Source: DASQDN01 sp963825845 (GTDB taxonomy: Bacteria > Acidobacteriota > Terriglobia > Bryobacterales > Bryobacteraceae). From it: 64,000 bases of DNA. Every line of letters begins with the position of its first letter. The first letter of the stretch is position 1. The notes beneath the pieces were generated by a model. The model was not told the origin of the DNA. It was given only the letters and a program-made list of their open reading frames with translations, and did not search any database. Positions 51,081 through 61,236 of this stretch are shown here, piece after piece. The position numbers and the translations under genes were made by a program. The stretch spans positions 62,001 to 126,000 of the forward strand of contig CAWGVL010000065.1 of assembly GCA_963825845.1 (NCBI GenBank), in the 5' to 3' direction.

Positions 51081-51585
51081 ATGGCGAAGTTCGAATCCGA
51101 GTCCGTCGTCACTCAGTCCGTCCTCGAACGGCTCATCGATCGTGAGCCCGCCGCGAAGCAGGAACCCGCGCCGACCCGCAGCCAGTCTGTTCGACTGCTC
51201 AAAGCGTCCGTGCGCCGTGATCTCGAGTGGCTGCTGAATACGCGGCAGAATCCCGAAGCGGTCAGCGACGAATACCCCGAAGTTGACGAAGTCTCTGTTC
51301 AATTACGGACTGCCGGATTTCTCCTCATTGAGTTTCGACAATCCCAAGGATCGAGCGAGGCTTCTCCGGCAGCTGGAGAATACGATTCGCGTCTTCGAAC
51401 CCCGGCTCGAATCGCCTCGTGTGGTGCCGGTGCAGGCTGACGGCAACCTGTCAAACCGCACGATCCGATTTCAGATTGAAGGCCTGCTGAAGATGGATCC
51501 GGCGCCGGAGCAGGTCACTTTCGACACGGTGCTGAACCTGTCCAGCGGCGAATATCAGATCAAAGGAGATCGCGGCGGTGCGTGA
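51081..51585 (+). CDS. tssE: T6SS baseplate protein TssE (gp25-like), one frameshift
   Basis: About 168 residues. VTQSVLERLIDREP and SVRLLKASVRRDLEWLLNTRQNP are typical TssE; after a shift near 51295 the frame continues SLFNYGLPDFSSLSFDNPKDRARLL, NTIRVFEPRLESPRV and IRFQIEGLLKMDPAPEQVTFDTVLNL (as IRFQIEGLLKMDP). TssE is the gp25 homologue that starts sheath polymerisation on the baseplate. Its 3' end overlaps the tssF start by 8 bp; tssF has its own AAAGGAG inside the tssE end. Confidence 0.93.
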
Positions 51586-53423
51586 CGAACTGCTGCTCTA
51601 TTACGAGCGCGAGTTAACGTATCTCCGCCAGCTTGGCGCGGAGTTCGCCGACAAGTATCCCAAGGTCGCATCCCGGCTGGTGCTGGAGCCGGACAAATGC
51701 GAAGATCCGCATGTCGAACGGCTCCTGGAAGCGTTTGCGTTCCTGGCGGCCCGCGTACATCTGAAGATCGACGACGAGTTTCCGGAGATCACGGAGGCTC
51801 TGTTGAGCATCCTGTACCCGCACTACATCCGGCCGATTCCGTCGATGTCGATCGTGCAGTTTCACGTCGATCCGGAGCAGGGGAAAGCGCCCGGCGGTAT
51901 TCGGATTCCGCGGCTGACGCCGATGTTCTCGAAGCCGGTGGGCGGTGTTCCGTGCAAGTTCCGCTCTTGCTATGACACCGTGCTCTGGCCCGTGGATGTG
52001 ACGCGCGGCGGAATGGAAGACGCCGGATCGTCTGCAGCCTGCGATCAAAGCGCCCGGAATGCGCCCGGCGGCGCTGCGTCTGGAACTGCAGTGCATGCCG
52101 GACGTGGACTTTCCGAAGCTCGAGATGGATTCGCTGCGTTTCTATCTGAACGGCGAAAGCTCCATGGTCCATGTGCTCTATGAGCTCATGTCATCGAATT
52201 GCACGCAGATCTGGGTGCGTGATCCAACGCCCAATACAAAAGTGAAGCCGGTTCTCTTCCCGCCATCCGCGTTGAAGCCCGTCGGATTCGGTGAGGACGA
52301 GGGAATGCTTCCGTATCCGAGGCGGTCTTTTATCGGATACCGGCTGCTGCAGGAGTACTTCACGTTTCCCGAGAAGTTCTTCTTTCTCGATCTGACTGGG
52401 CTCGACCAGGTGTGGGCCGCCGGCTTCAAGGATCGGGCGGAAATCGTGTTTCTGATCGGCCCCTATGATCAGAATCAGCGCAAGCAGATGCTGGAGTTGG
52501 GCGTCACGGATAAGACGTTTCGGCTCGGGTGCGCGCCGATCATGAATCTTTTCAGCCAAACCGCTGAGCCGATTTTGCTGGATCAGCGGAAGTATGAGTA
52601 TCCGATCGTGCCGGACGTGCGCCGTCCTAATGCTACTGAAGTCTTCTCCGTCGATGAGGTCGTCAGCATCGATCCGCAGAACCGCGAAACAATGGTGTTC
52701 GAGCCGTTCTACTCGTACCGCCACGCCACGATTCGCGACAAGAAGCAGACATTCTGGCTCGCGCATCGAAGACCGTCGGGCGGACGAACGATGAAGGCTC
52801 GGAGATGACGATCTCGCTTGTCGATCTCTCGTCGCGGCCGGTTCTACCCGACACCGATGCGCTGACGATACGCACCACGTGCACGAATCGGGATCTGCCG
52901 GCGAGACTGCCGTTCGGAAACGAGGCGGGCGATTTCGAGATGGAGACCAGTTCGGCCGTGAAGCGTATTGTCGCGCTGAAAAAGCCCACGAGCACGCTTC
53001 GACCGCCGACGGGCCGCAGTGTCTTGTGGCGGCTGATCTCGCACCTTTCGCTCAATTATCTATCGCTGGTTGAAGAGGGCAAGGAGGCTTTGCAGGAAAT
53101 TCTGAAGCTTTACAATTTCACGCGACAACGCTTATTCCGAGAAGCAGATCGAGGGCATCGTTTCCATTCGCAGTTCCAAATCGTTTTCCCGCGTCCTCTC
53201 CGAATACGGGATTACGTTCGCGCGCGGTACACGCGTCGAGATGGAACTCGACGAAGAGCAGTTTGTGGGTGTAGGAGTCTATCTGTTCGCGAGCATCGTG
53301 GAGCGATTTCTGGGTTTATACGTTTCGCTGAACAGCTTCAGCCAACTGGTCCTTCGATCCAAGCAGCGAAAGGAGGTAATCCGGGAATGGCCGCCCCGAG
53401 CGGGACACCGGCTCCTGCTGTAG
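51578..53423 (+). CDS. tssF: T6SS baseplate protein TssF, three frameshifts
   Basis: About 615 residues from a GTG at 51578. LLLYYERELTYLRQLGAEFADKYPKVASRL, DPHVERLLEAFAFLAARVHLKIDDEFPEITEALLSILYPHYIRPIPSM (as blocks FAFLAARVHLKIDDEFPE and LYPHYIRPIPSM), LNGESSMVHVLYELM, FTFPEKFFFLDL, LVDLSSRP, LWRLISHLSLNYLSL and FSRVLSEYG, GVYLFASIVERFLGLYVSLNSFSQL are TssF segments. Shifts near 52008, 52770 and 53123 split it. With TssG it forms the baseplate wedge. The stop overlaps the tssG start by 37 bp. Confidence 0.93.
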
Positions 53424-54432
53424 TCACTGCTGTACGGTACTGGGATGTCACGCAGCACCTCTCGCGACGAGCCCTGGACGTTCCAGTTCTTTCAGGCGGT
53501 CCGCCTGCTGGAGCGAATCCTGCCTGACCGTTCTCCCGTCGGGCGGTTTGTTCACCCGTCGAAGGAGATCGTGCGGATTCACGCGCACACGGTACCGCGT
53601 TCCCCGCAAGCCAGATTCAGGAACTCCGATGGGATGCGGACAGCACGCCTGTCCTGGTCGTGAACTTCATGGGGCTGTTTGGTCCTCTGGGCGTCCTGCC
53701 GCTTTACTACAGTGAGATGATCCGGGAACGCCTCCGTGCGAAAGACACGACGATGCGTGGCGTTTTTCAATATCTTCAACCACCGCATGATTTCGCTTTT
53801 TTATCAGGCGTGGGAGAAATATCGTTTCACCATCGCTTACGAGCGGGGCGAGCGAGACCGGTTCTCGCACCACCTTTTGGACCTGATCGGGTTGGGGACT
53901 GTCGGCTTGCAGAAGCGGCAGAACGTTCCGGATGACTCGCTTTTGTTCTACAGCGGCCTCTTCGCGCTGCATGCGCGCTCGGCTACGGCGCTGCGAGCAG
54001 ATTCTGGAAGATTACTTCGATGTTCCAATTGAGATCGAGCAGTTCGTCGGGTCATGGTATCCGCTTGAGACCAGCACGCAGTGCCATTTGGATGGCTTTG
54101 CGGTTTCCGAGCAGTTGGGGATCGGGGCTGTCGTCGGCGATGAGATTTGGGACCAGGGCGCCGGCGTGCGCATCCGTGTGGGGCCCCTCGATCTGAATCA
54201 GTATTTGGATTTCCTGCCGGAAGGTTCGGCGCACGCTCCTTTGCGTGCGATTACGCGTTTCTTCAGTGGTGACGAGATCGATTTTGAAGTGCAGTTGGTT
54301 CTGAAGCGGGAGCAAGTGCCCGCTTGCGAGTTGAATGATGCAGTGACCGTGTTCCCTCAGCTTGGCTGGTCGACTTGGGTCAAGTCGGTGGCGATGACAA
54401 GGGACCCAGCCGATACGATTTTGAGAATCTGA
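53387..54432 (+). CDS. tssG: T6SS baseplate protein TssG, several frameshifts
   Basis: About 348 residues. AGGAGG at 53371 precedes the ATG at 53387 by ten bases. MAAPSGTPAPAVVTAV, then PWTFQFFQAVRLLERI, VVNFMGLFGPLGVLPLYYSEMI, FFNIFNHRMISLFYQAWEKYRFTIAYERG (as NHRMISLFYQAWEKYRF), LLDLIGLGTVGLQKR, YFDVPIEIEQFVGSWYPL, LGIGAVVGDEIWDQGAGVRIRVGPL (as AVVGDEIWDQGAGVRI) and CELNDAVTVFPQLGWSTWVKS are diagnostic. Shifts lie near 53455, 53617, 53755 and 53990. TssG pairs with TssF and contacts TssK. Confidence 0.93.
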
Positions 54433-54449
54433 AACAGGAGTAACTTGCG

Positions 54450-57141
54450 ATGTCATATAACATGCGAGCGCTGATCGGGCGATTGAACCCGACGGCGCGA
54501 GGCGTAATGGAAGGCGCCACTGGACTGTGCGTAGCGCGTACGCACTACAGTGTCGAGTTCCATCACTACTTGGCCAAACTTGTCGACAGTGACAACACGG
54601 ATGCGACGCGGATCTTCCGTCACTATGGCGTGGACACGTCCAAGCTGACGCGTGAGTTGCAGGTCGCGCTCGACAAAATGAAGCGAGGAAACACGGGTGG
54701 CCCAGCGCTATCTGAGACGATCATGGAATTGCTCAAGGAAGCATGGTCCATCGGCTCGCTGGATTATGGCGCCCGTGAAATTCGTACCGGCTTTACCATC
54801 CTCGCGCTCGCTCAGCATGAGGACCTCTCTCAGCGAGTGAAGTCGATCAGCAAGGAATTCGCGAAGATCGATGCGGACCTGCTGAAGAAGAACTTCGCCG
54901 AAATCGTTCACTCGTCGCCGGAAGAAGTGGAGGCCGCGACACAGGAGTTTGACGCCACTGGCCAAGCCGGTGGAGCCGGTGGACCGAAGCCGGGCGGCAA
55001 GACACCGAATCTCGACCAGTTCACCGTCAATCTCACCGAACGAGCAAAGCAGGGCAAGATCGATGCTGTACTCGGCCGTGACTTTGAAATTCGGCAGATC
55101 GTCGATATCCTCACGCGGCGTCGCCAGAATAATCCGATTCTTACCGGTGAAGCCGGTGTAGGCAAGACGGCCGTCGTGGAAGGATTCGCCCAACGCATCG
55201 TCGACGGCGACGTGCCGGATGTGTTGAAGAACGTGACGGTGCGGACTCTGGATCTTGCGCTATTGCAGGCCGGCGCGGGAGTGAAGGGTGAATTTGAAAA
55301 TCGCCTGAAGGGCCTGATTGAGGAGGTGAAGAACTCGGAGAAGCCGATCATTCTCTTCATCGACGAAGCGCACACCATGATCGGCGCAGGCGGCCAGGCC
55401 GGTCAGGGCGATGCGGCGAACCTGTTGAAGCCGGCTCTTGCTCGCGGTGAGCTGAGAACGATCGCGGCGACGACCTGGTCGGAGTATAAGAAGTATTTCG
55501 AAAAGGATCCGGCTCTCGCCCGCCGCTTCCAAGTCGTGAAGGTAGAAGAACCGACCGAGCAGTCCTGCATGGTGATGATGCGCGGCATCGTCAATGCTCT
55601 CGAGAAGCACCACAATGTGCGGATTCTCGATGAGGGCGTGCACGTCGGCCGTGAAGTTGTCGCATCGCTACATTGCCGGTCGACAATTACCTGACAAGGC
55701 CGTTAGCGTACTGGACACGGCATGCGCTCGATTGGCGTTGGGTCAGAATTCCATTCCGGCGCAATTGGAATCGGCCAAGCGGCGGCTGGACGACCTTCAA
55801 GTTCAAGAACGAGTTCTCTCTCGGGAGGCAGCGCTCGGAACGGATCACAACGAGCGGCTGGCAGGGATCCGTAACGAAGCGGAAGAGACTCAGCAGACGT
55901 TGGTCGAATTGCAGGCTCGCTTTGAAAAGGAACGAGATCTGGTCACCAAGATCCGTGAACTTCGCGGCAAGATAGAAGGCATCGTGTCGGCGCCTGCGGC
56001 AAGCGCCGCTGCTGCCGGCGCAGCTCCGGCTCCGGCGCAGCAAGGTTCGACCGAGTTGGAAAGTCTTCGGTCGGAACTCGCTCAATTGAACTCAGAACTC
56101 GACCAGCTACAGGGTGAAGCGCCGCTGATGCGCGTTTGCGTCGACTCACAGGTCGTTGGAGAAGTGATCTCCGGCTGGACGGGCATTCCGCTCGGCAAAA
56201 TGGTGAAGGACGAGATTGAATCTGTACTCCAGCTCGAGCGACATCTTGGCGCTCGGGTTATCGGTCAGGACCATGCTCTCCAAGCCATTTCCGAACGGCT
56301 CCGCATTTCCAAGGCGAACCTGGAAGATCCGAATAAGCCCATCGGGGTGTTTTTGCTTGTTGGGCCGAGCGGCGTCGGCAAAACGGAAACGGCATTAGCT
56401 CTAGCTGATCTCTTTTACGGCGGTGAGCGCAACCTGATCACGATCAATATGTCGGAGTTCCAGGAAGCGCACACGGTATCGACGCTGAAGGGCTCGCCTC
56501 CGGGATACGTCGGGTACGGAGAGGGCGGCGTTCTGACCGAAGCTGTCCGTCGGAAACCGTACTCTGTCGTTTTGTTCGATGAAGTCGAGAAGGCTCATCC
56601 GGACGTTTTGGAACTATTCTTCCAGGTGTTCGATAAGGGTGTCATGGAGGACGGCGAAGGCAGGGAGATCGATTTCAAGAACACGATCATCATTTTGACC
56701 TCGAATGCTGCGACAGATCAGATGATGAAACTGGTTGCCGACCCCGAAACGATGCCGAGTCCGAAGGGTATTGTCGACGCGATCAAACCGGAGCTGAATA
56801 AGGTATTCAAACCCGCGTTCCTTGGCCGTCTCGTAATCATTCCGTACTACCCCGTGCGGGATGAGGTGCTCAAGACCATCGTTCGCCTCAAGCTCGGCAA
56901 GATCGTTCGCCGCATTCTGGAGAATCACAAGATCGAACTCTCGTACGAGCCGACGGTGATTGAAACGGTAGCCTCGCGCTGTACGGAAGTGGAGAGCGGC
57001 GCCCGCAATGTCGACAACATCCTGACCAACACGGTGTTGCCGGACATTTCACGAACCCTGCTGGGCAAGATCGCAGCGGGTGAGAAACTGTCCTCAATCC
57101 ACGTGACCGTTGGCGAAGACGGCTCGTTCGTCTACGCGTAA
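54450..57141 (+). CDS. tssH: T6SS sheath-recycling ATPase TssH (ClpV), one frameshift
   Basis: About 897 residues, a Clp/Hsp100 AAA+ ATPase. The N domain (LIGRLNPTARGVMEGATGLCVARTHYSVEFHHYLAKLVD, as LNPTARGVMEGATGLC) binds contracted sheath. The first AAA has Walker A GEAGVGKTAV and Walker B ILFIDEAHTMIGAGG; the middle coiled coil is at about 410-520; the second AAA has GPSGVGKTETALALAD, VLFDEVEKAHPDV and LTSNAATD. The frame shifts near 55630, before KLSHRYIAGRQLPDKAVSVLD. It ends 8 bp before an intrinsic terminator and closes the T6SS block. Confidence 0.96.
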
Positions 57142-57149
57142 ATCAGCAA

Positions 57150-57177
57150 GGGGGCGACCGTGCCGTCGCCCCCCTTT
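57150..57177 (+). terminator. Intrinsic terminator after tssH
   Basis: GGGGGCGAC (57150-57158) pairs with GTCGCCCCC (57165-57173) around CGTGCC; TTT follows at 57175. The stem is strong but the T run is short. It lies just after the tssH stop. Confidence 0.8.
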
Positions 57178-57208
57178 GCTCATCAACCTGAGATTGTCTT
57201 AATCACTC

Positions 57209-57817
57209 TTAGCCGCGAAGCCGCCGGCGCACAAAAAGTAGTCCCGCCAAGCCAGCCCCACCTAGAAGCAAGGATGCGGGTTCCGGGATCTGGGAGATAT
57301 CCGGAGACTCTGAATTCACGAGGATCTCCCAATTGTCGCCGGTCGTAGCATTCGGCCCGGACAGAATCGGAGTCCGGAAGTTCGTGCCATTCGACGGCAA
57401 TAACGTCAGGATCAGTTCAGAGCTCTTTGGAACGAAAAACCCGCCGCCGGACAACTGCCAGATATCCGCAGGATTCAATGTGGCACGGAACACCGCTCGC
57501 GTGATCATGAAAGCCTTGCTTACCGCGTTGGAGCTGTACTGCGACAGCGAAGAAGCCATCGTTAAAGGAATCGTTACAGGGTCATCCACGAGCCCGTCAT
57601 GATCGATGGTGAGCGACACGTTCATGAAGTTGACTGCCGTCAGCACCTCATATCCGCCAATGCCGCTGGTCCAATTGTTAAAAGTGAACCTGGACCGTAA
57701 TCCGGACGTGCCGTAGTCCTTATATTCGATAAAACCGAGTGAAACAGGGGCGGCGTAGGAACCACGAACAAGAATGAGAATCGCCAATGCCACACGCGCC
57801 AACAAACCACTAACCAT
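57209..57817 (-). CDS. PEP-CTERM-sorted surface/secreted protein
   Basis: About 202 residues from the ATG at 57817, preceded by GGAGG; an in-frame upstream start at 57871 is weaker. A signal peptide (residues 1-22, to about GSYA) is followed by a beta-rich middle with many Ser/Thr and no recognised domain, then a PEP-CTERM tail: IPEPASLLLGGAGLAGLLFVRRRLRG, given here as PEPAS, helix and RRRLRG. The tail targets proteins to exosortase/archaeosortase-type cell-surface processing, often in biofilm formers. No exosortase gene is in the window. The frame is intact. Confidence 0.85.
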   Translation of the reverse strand: MVSGLLARVALAILILVRGSYAAPVSLGFIEYKDYGTSGLRSRFTFNNWTSGIGGYEVLTAVNFMNVSLTIDHDGLVDDPVTIPLTMASSLSQYSSNAVSKAFMITRAVFRATLNPADIWQLSGGGFFVPKSSELILTLLPSNGTNFRTPILSGPNATTGDNWEILVNSESPDISQIPEPASLLLGGAGLAGLLFVRRRLRG

Positions 57818-58036
57818 TAAGCCTCCGAGGATCGCGCTCCCGCCATACTCGCGGGACTCATATAAGAACACGAACCAATAATCGCGCTGAAAACCGTAAA
57901 TAAATGCTAATTTCGCTGAATACAGGTTGATGTTACATTACGATAGTGCTTTAGACTAGTCAGGGTTCTCACCTACCCTATTCCTGGCACTACTAGGTAA
58001 TTGGTACTGGATGGCGAATTGATGAAGTGCCGAACG

Positions 58037-58720
58037 CTACTCACCCTCGGTATATCGGGTGAATCGTTCGACATCTGTAACAATCACGGTTCTGCTCTCG
58101 ATGCGGATGAACCCTGCCTGCTGCAGCCGGCTAAAAGCCCTTGAGACGACTTCCCGAACGGAGCCAATCCTTGAGGCAACCTGTTGATGTGTCAGGGAGA
58201 AATCGAGGTCGATCATAATTCCTCGCCGAACGCCGCGAGTCTTGGCTTCGGTCAGCAGCAACCGAGCGAGACGCCTGTCTACGTCATGCAGCGATAAGGT
58301 TTCGACCAATGCGGCACAATTGCGAAGCCTTCGAGCAAGTACCTTTATTGCAGAAACTGCGATTGCGGGATGGTCCAGAAACAATCGGCGAACGTCTGCG
58401 GCGGCGATAAATAGCAAGATTGAATCCTCTTCCCCCGCCGTCGTGGAGGGATAAGTCCCCTCATCAAATACCGGTACTTCCCCTACCGTAGCTCCTGCTT
58501 TTTCCACATGAATTACTTGTTCGCGCCCATCTGAGCCAACGCGAAAAGCGCGGACCGCGCCCTCTACGATCACGTAGAGGCCGCGGGCCGCGTCTCCGGA
58601 GAGAAACAGGATTTCGCCTCTGCCAAGTTTTTGCTCGACGGCGCGATTAGCGAGAGCGGATAAATCCGTGTCCGTCAGACCCCCGAACAGCGCCGTCGCC
58701 CGAAGTGCTTCCACTTTGTC
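58037..58720 (-). CDS. CRP/FNR-family regulator, probable nitric oxide-response type
   Basis: 227 residues. cNMP-binding-like beta roll (residues 18-115, with GEILFLSGDAARGLYVIVEGAVRAF and GATVGEVPVFDEGTYPSTTAGEED) and a C-terminal winged helix with recognition region SLTHQQVASRIGSVREVVSRAFSRLQQAG. It has no N-terminal Cys cluster of FNR type, and resembles DNR/NnrR-like members, some of which sense NO through haem. It starts inside the 3' end of norB and is probably co-transcribed with it, so it may regulate norB through the palindromes at 61156 and 61189. Start MDKVEAL at 58720. Confidence 0.85.
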   Translation of the reverse strand, partial: DKVEALRATALFGGLTDTDLSALANRAVEQKLGRGEILFLSGDAARGLYVIVEGAVRAFRVGSDGREQVIHVEKAGATVGEVPVFDEGTYPSTTAGEEDSILLFIAAADVRRLFLDHPAIAVSAIKVLARRLRNCAALVETLSLHDVDRRLARLLLTEAKTRGVRRGIMIDLDFSLTHQQVASRIGSVREVVSRAFSRLQQAGFIRIESRTVIVTDVERFTRYTEGE

Positions 58721-61106
58721 CATAAACCGGATTTTCGATGCCCGAAGAGAGTATCGCATGCCCTTGTCCGTAGACCGGCTGCAGCACCGGCACGTGCTTT
58801 ACCTCTTCTCCGGCTTCGATCGGATGAGCGTTCGCAGGACGCAGATGGAAGGATCCATATACCGCTGCCGCAACCAACGGCAGAGCCCCGACGGCGATGA
58901 ATACGGTGTCCGGAATCAATCGCAGCCACAGCAATGTGTTAACGACCGGCTGTCGGTAGAAATCCCAGGAACGTGCGGACCAGAATCCGTTTTGAAAGCT
59001 CTCCACAGCCTGCATGGCGCCGATTGGGAACAGAGTCAGCGCGATCATTCCCATCAGGCCAATATTCAGGCCCCAGAAACCCACCATGATCCATTTCTCC
59101 TTCCAGAACTCGGGTTGGACGATATTACGCATCGAGTAAGTGGCGAGGGCGATAGCCAGCATTCCGTACACACCCATCAGAGCGCCGTGGCCGTGTGCGG
59201 CTGTCAAGAACGAGCCATGCTGGTAATAGCTGACGATCGGCAGATTGATCAGGAAGCCGAGTACGCCTGCGCCGAACAAGTTCCAGAAGGCCGTCGCAAT
59301 CATGAAGTAAAACGAAGCCTTATAGGGGAACTGAATGCCGCCGGCTTGAACAACTTTGTATTGGCCATAAGCTTCGACCATCAGCAATGAAAGGGGGATA
59401 ACCTCCAATGCGGAGAACACGCTGCCAAGACCGATCCACGCTTCCGGCACGCCGATCCAGTAATAATGATGGCCCGTGCCGATGATTCCGCTACCGAGCA
59501 GGATAACGAGCTGGAAGTACATGGCCCTCAGCGTAGAGTACGCGGTCACCAGCCCCAGGCGGACCATGAGGAAGCCGATCACAACGACGGCGAAGACCTC
59601 GAACATGCCTTCTACCCAGAGGTGGATCAGCCACCATCTCCAGTAATCGGCCATGGTGATGTGGCTCGTCTTGCCGATGAATAGCGCGAAGCAGTAAAAC
59701 ACGGGAATCGCAGCAGATGCGTAAAGCAGTAAGTGCGTAAGGCCGCCGCGGTCCGTCTCCGCTTTGAGAGCCGATCGCAGGCCGCGATAGACAATGAACA
59801 GCCAGATGCCCATACCCGCGATCAGCAGATACATCCAGAGCCGTCCGAGTTCGAGATACTCCCAGCCTTGTGTCCCGAGCCACCACCACGATTCGCCAAG
59901 CGCGCCCTTCCAGGCGAGATACTCACCGGCGAGACTCCCGACAACGACAATCACCAGCGCGCCGAAAAGGATGTTGACTAACGCCCTCTGACCCTTGGGC
60001 TCGCGTCCGCTTACGAAGGGCGCAATGAAAATTCCCATGCCCAACCATGCAGTTGCAATCCAGAAGATCGCCAGTTGCAGGTGCCATGCTCGAGCGACCT
60101 GGAACGGCAGAATCGAGTTGAGATCGAAGCCGTAGAATGCGCCAGGATCGGCATAATCATGAGCCATTTTGCCGCCGAGGAAAGTCTGGACCAGGAACAG
60201 CGCGAGCGCCACGACGAAGAACTTGAATGTCGCTCTTTGCGAAGGCGTGAGAGGACTGCGCCCAATATCGAAACGCAGATTCGGATTGTCTATATCCTGC
60301 GGCGATAGTTGATAGCGATGATGGAAGTAGAGAATCACGCCGAGCATCAAGAGTAGGAGCGCAACGCTTGCGCCGGACCAGAGAACCGAAGCGGCTGTCG
60401 CCGTGTTTCCAGCGGCTTTGTCGTAAGGCCAGTTGTTCGTATAGGAGTGTGGCGCTTCCGGTCGGTCGGCGACGGATAGCCACGCTGTCCACGTTGCGAA
60501 GGCTGCAAGCTGTCTTGCTGCTTCCCGCGTAAGCTTTCGGTCGGAGCCTCCTTCACTCGGCGGTAGGAGCGATCCGGGGGAGAGAGCCCGTTCAGGCGCT
60601 CCTTTCACAAACGCATCTTCGTACTTGTCGACGATCGCGGACCATCCTTTTGCCTGGCCGGCGGTGAAGATGAGCCGTGCACTGGCCTCGTCATATCGGT
60701 TCCTCTTGAGTTCCTGTGAGATTTCAGCATCGATCGCTGCTTTCTGCCCCGTAGTGAGGTTGGACCACTGCGCGGCGCCGCGATCAGCCCGCATGGCATC
60801 CGTCATCCAGTGAATCGCTTCGGCTGTGTAGTCCGGGCCGAAGTACGCGCCGTGACCCAGCACGGAGCCATAGTTCATCAGATTGCGTTTGCGGAACAAT
60901 TCTTGCCCGCTCTGTACATCCTGGGCCGTAAACAGTGTCTTGCCGGCAGGATCGGTTACCGCTTCAGGAATGGGTGCTCGTGTCTTATAGATGTATGCGC
61001 CGCCTACGAGCATGACGGTGAATCCGAACAGTAGTGTGAGTAAAAGCCCGTGCTTCCAAAAACCAGAATTTCCTTGTGCGGGTTGATCTTGCGTGTGTTG
61101 GCTCAT
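58647..61106 (-). CDS. norZ: Quinol-dependent nitric oxide reductase qNOR (NorZ/NorB-fused)
   Basis: About 770-819 residues, intact. N-terminal helix (HGLLLTLLFGFTVMLVGGAYIY) then a cytochrome c-like periplasmic part without haem-binding CxxCH, which is the qNOR type that takes electrons from quinol. The NorB core has AWHLQLAIFWIATAWLGMGIFIAP, ADYWRWWLIHLWVEGMFEVFAVVVIGF (as WLIHLWVEGMFEVF), GTGHHYYWIGVP (haem and Fe-B His), and HGSFLTAAHGHGALMGVYGM. It reduces NO to N2O at the membrane. The last 50 residues after HLRPANAHP are atypical and overlap the regulator gene, so the real stop may be earlier. Symbol norB is also used for this type. Confidence 0.93.
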   Translation of the reverse strand: MSQHTQDQPAQGNSGFWKHGLLLTLLFGFTVMLVGGAYIYKTRAPIPEAVTDPAGKTLFTAQDVQSGQELFRKRNLMNYGSVLGHGAYFGPDYTAEAIHWMTDAMRADRGAAQWSNLTTGQKAAIDAEISQELKRNRYDEASARLIFTAGQAKGWSAIVDKYEDAFVKGAPERALSPGSLLPPSEGGSDRKLTREAARQLAAFATWTAWLSVADRPEAPHSYTNNWPYDKAAGNTATAASVLWSGASVALLLLMLGVILYFHHRYQLSPQDIDNPNLRFDIGRSPLTPSQRATFKFFVVALALFLVQTFLGGKMAHDYADPGAFYGFDLNSILPFQVARAWHLQLAIFWIATAWLGMGIFIAPFVSGREPKGQRALVNILFGALVIVVVGSLAGEYLAWKGALGESWWWLGTQGWEYLELGRLWMYLLIAGMGIWLFIVYRGLRSALKAETDRGGLTHLLLYASAAIPVFYCFALFIGKTSHITMADYWRWWLIHLWVEGMFEVFAVVVIGFLMVRLGLVTAYSTLRAMYFQLVILLGSGIIGTGHHYYWIGVPEAWIGLGSVFSALEVIPLSLLMVEAYGQYKVVQAGGIQFPYKASFYFMIATAFWNLFGAGVLGFLINLPIVSYYQHGSFLTAAHGHGALMGVYGMLAIALATYSMRNIVQPEFWKEKWIMVGFWGLNIGLMGMIALTLFPIGAMQAVESFQNGFWSARSWDFYRQPVVNTLLWLRLIPDTVFIAVGALPLVAAAVYGSFHLRPANAHPIEAGEEVKHVPVLQPVYGQGHAILSSGIENPVYGQSGSTSGDGAVRGSDGHGFIRSR

Positions 61107-61155
61107 GAATTGCGCTCCCTATCTGCACAATAGAGGGCCTCGCTAATTCGCGGTA

Positions 61156-61167
61156 TGACTTAAGTCA
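61156..61167. promoter_or_regulatory. Palindromic operator 1 in the norZ divergent promoter region
   Basis: TGACTTAAGTCA is a perfect 12-bp palindrome 50 bp upstream of the norZ start. Its spacing and half-site size suit a CRP/FNR-family dimer, but it is not the TTGAT-N4-ATCAA box of FNR/DNR. Confidence 0.6.
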
Positions 61168-61188
61168 CAAAGGAAGTTTTCTTTGCCT

Positions 61189-61202
61189 GTGACTGAAGTC
61201 AC
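61189..61202. promoter_or_regulatory. Palindromic operator 2 in the norZ divergent promoter region
   Basis: GTGACTGAAGTCAC is a perfect inverted repeat (GTGACT and AGTCAC) around GA. It shares TGACT-N2-AGTCA with operator 1; the centres are 34 bp apart. It lies 35 bp upstream of the methyltransferase start at 61237. Confidence 0.6.
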
Positions 61203-61236
61203 TGCCGGAATTCCATTTCGCCGATACAAAGGAGTC

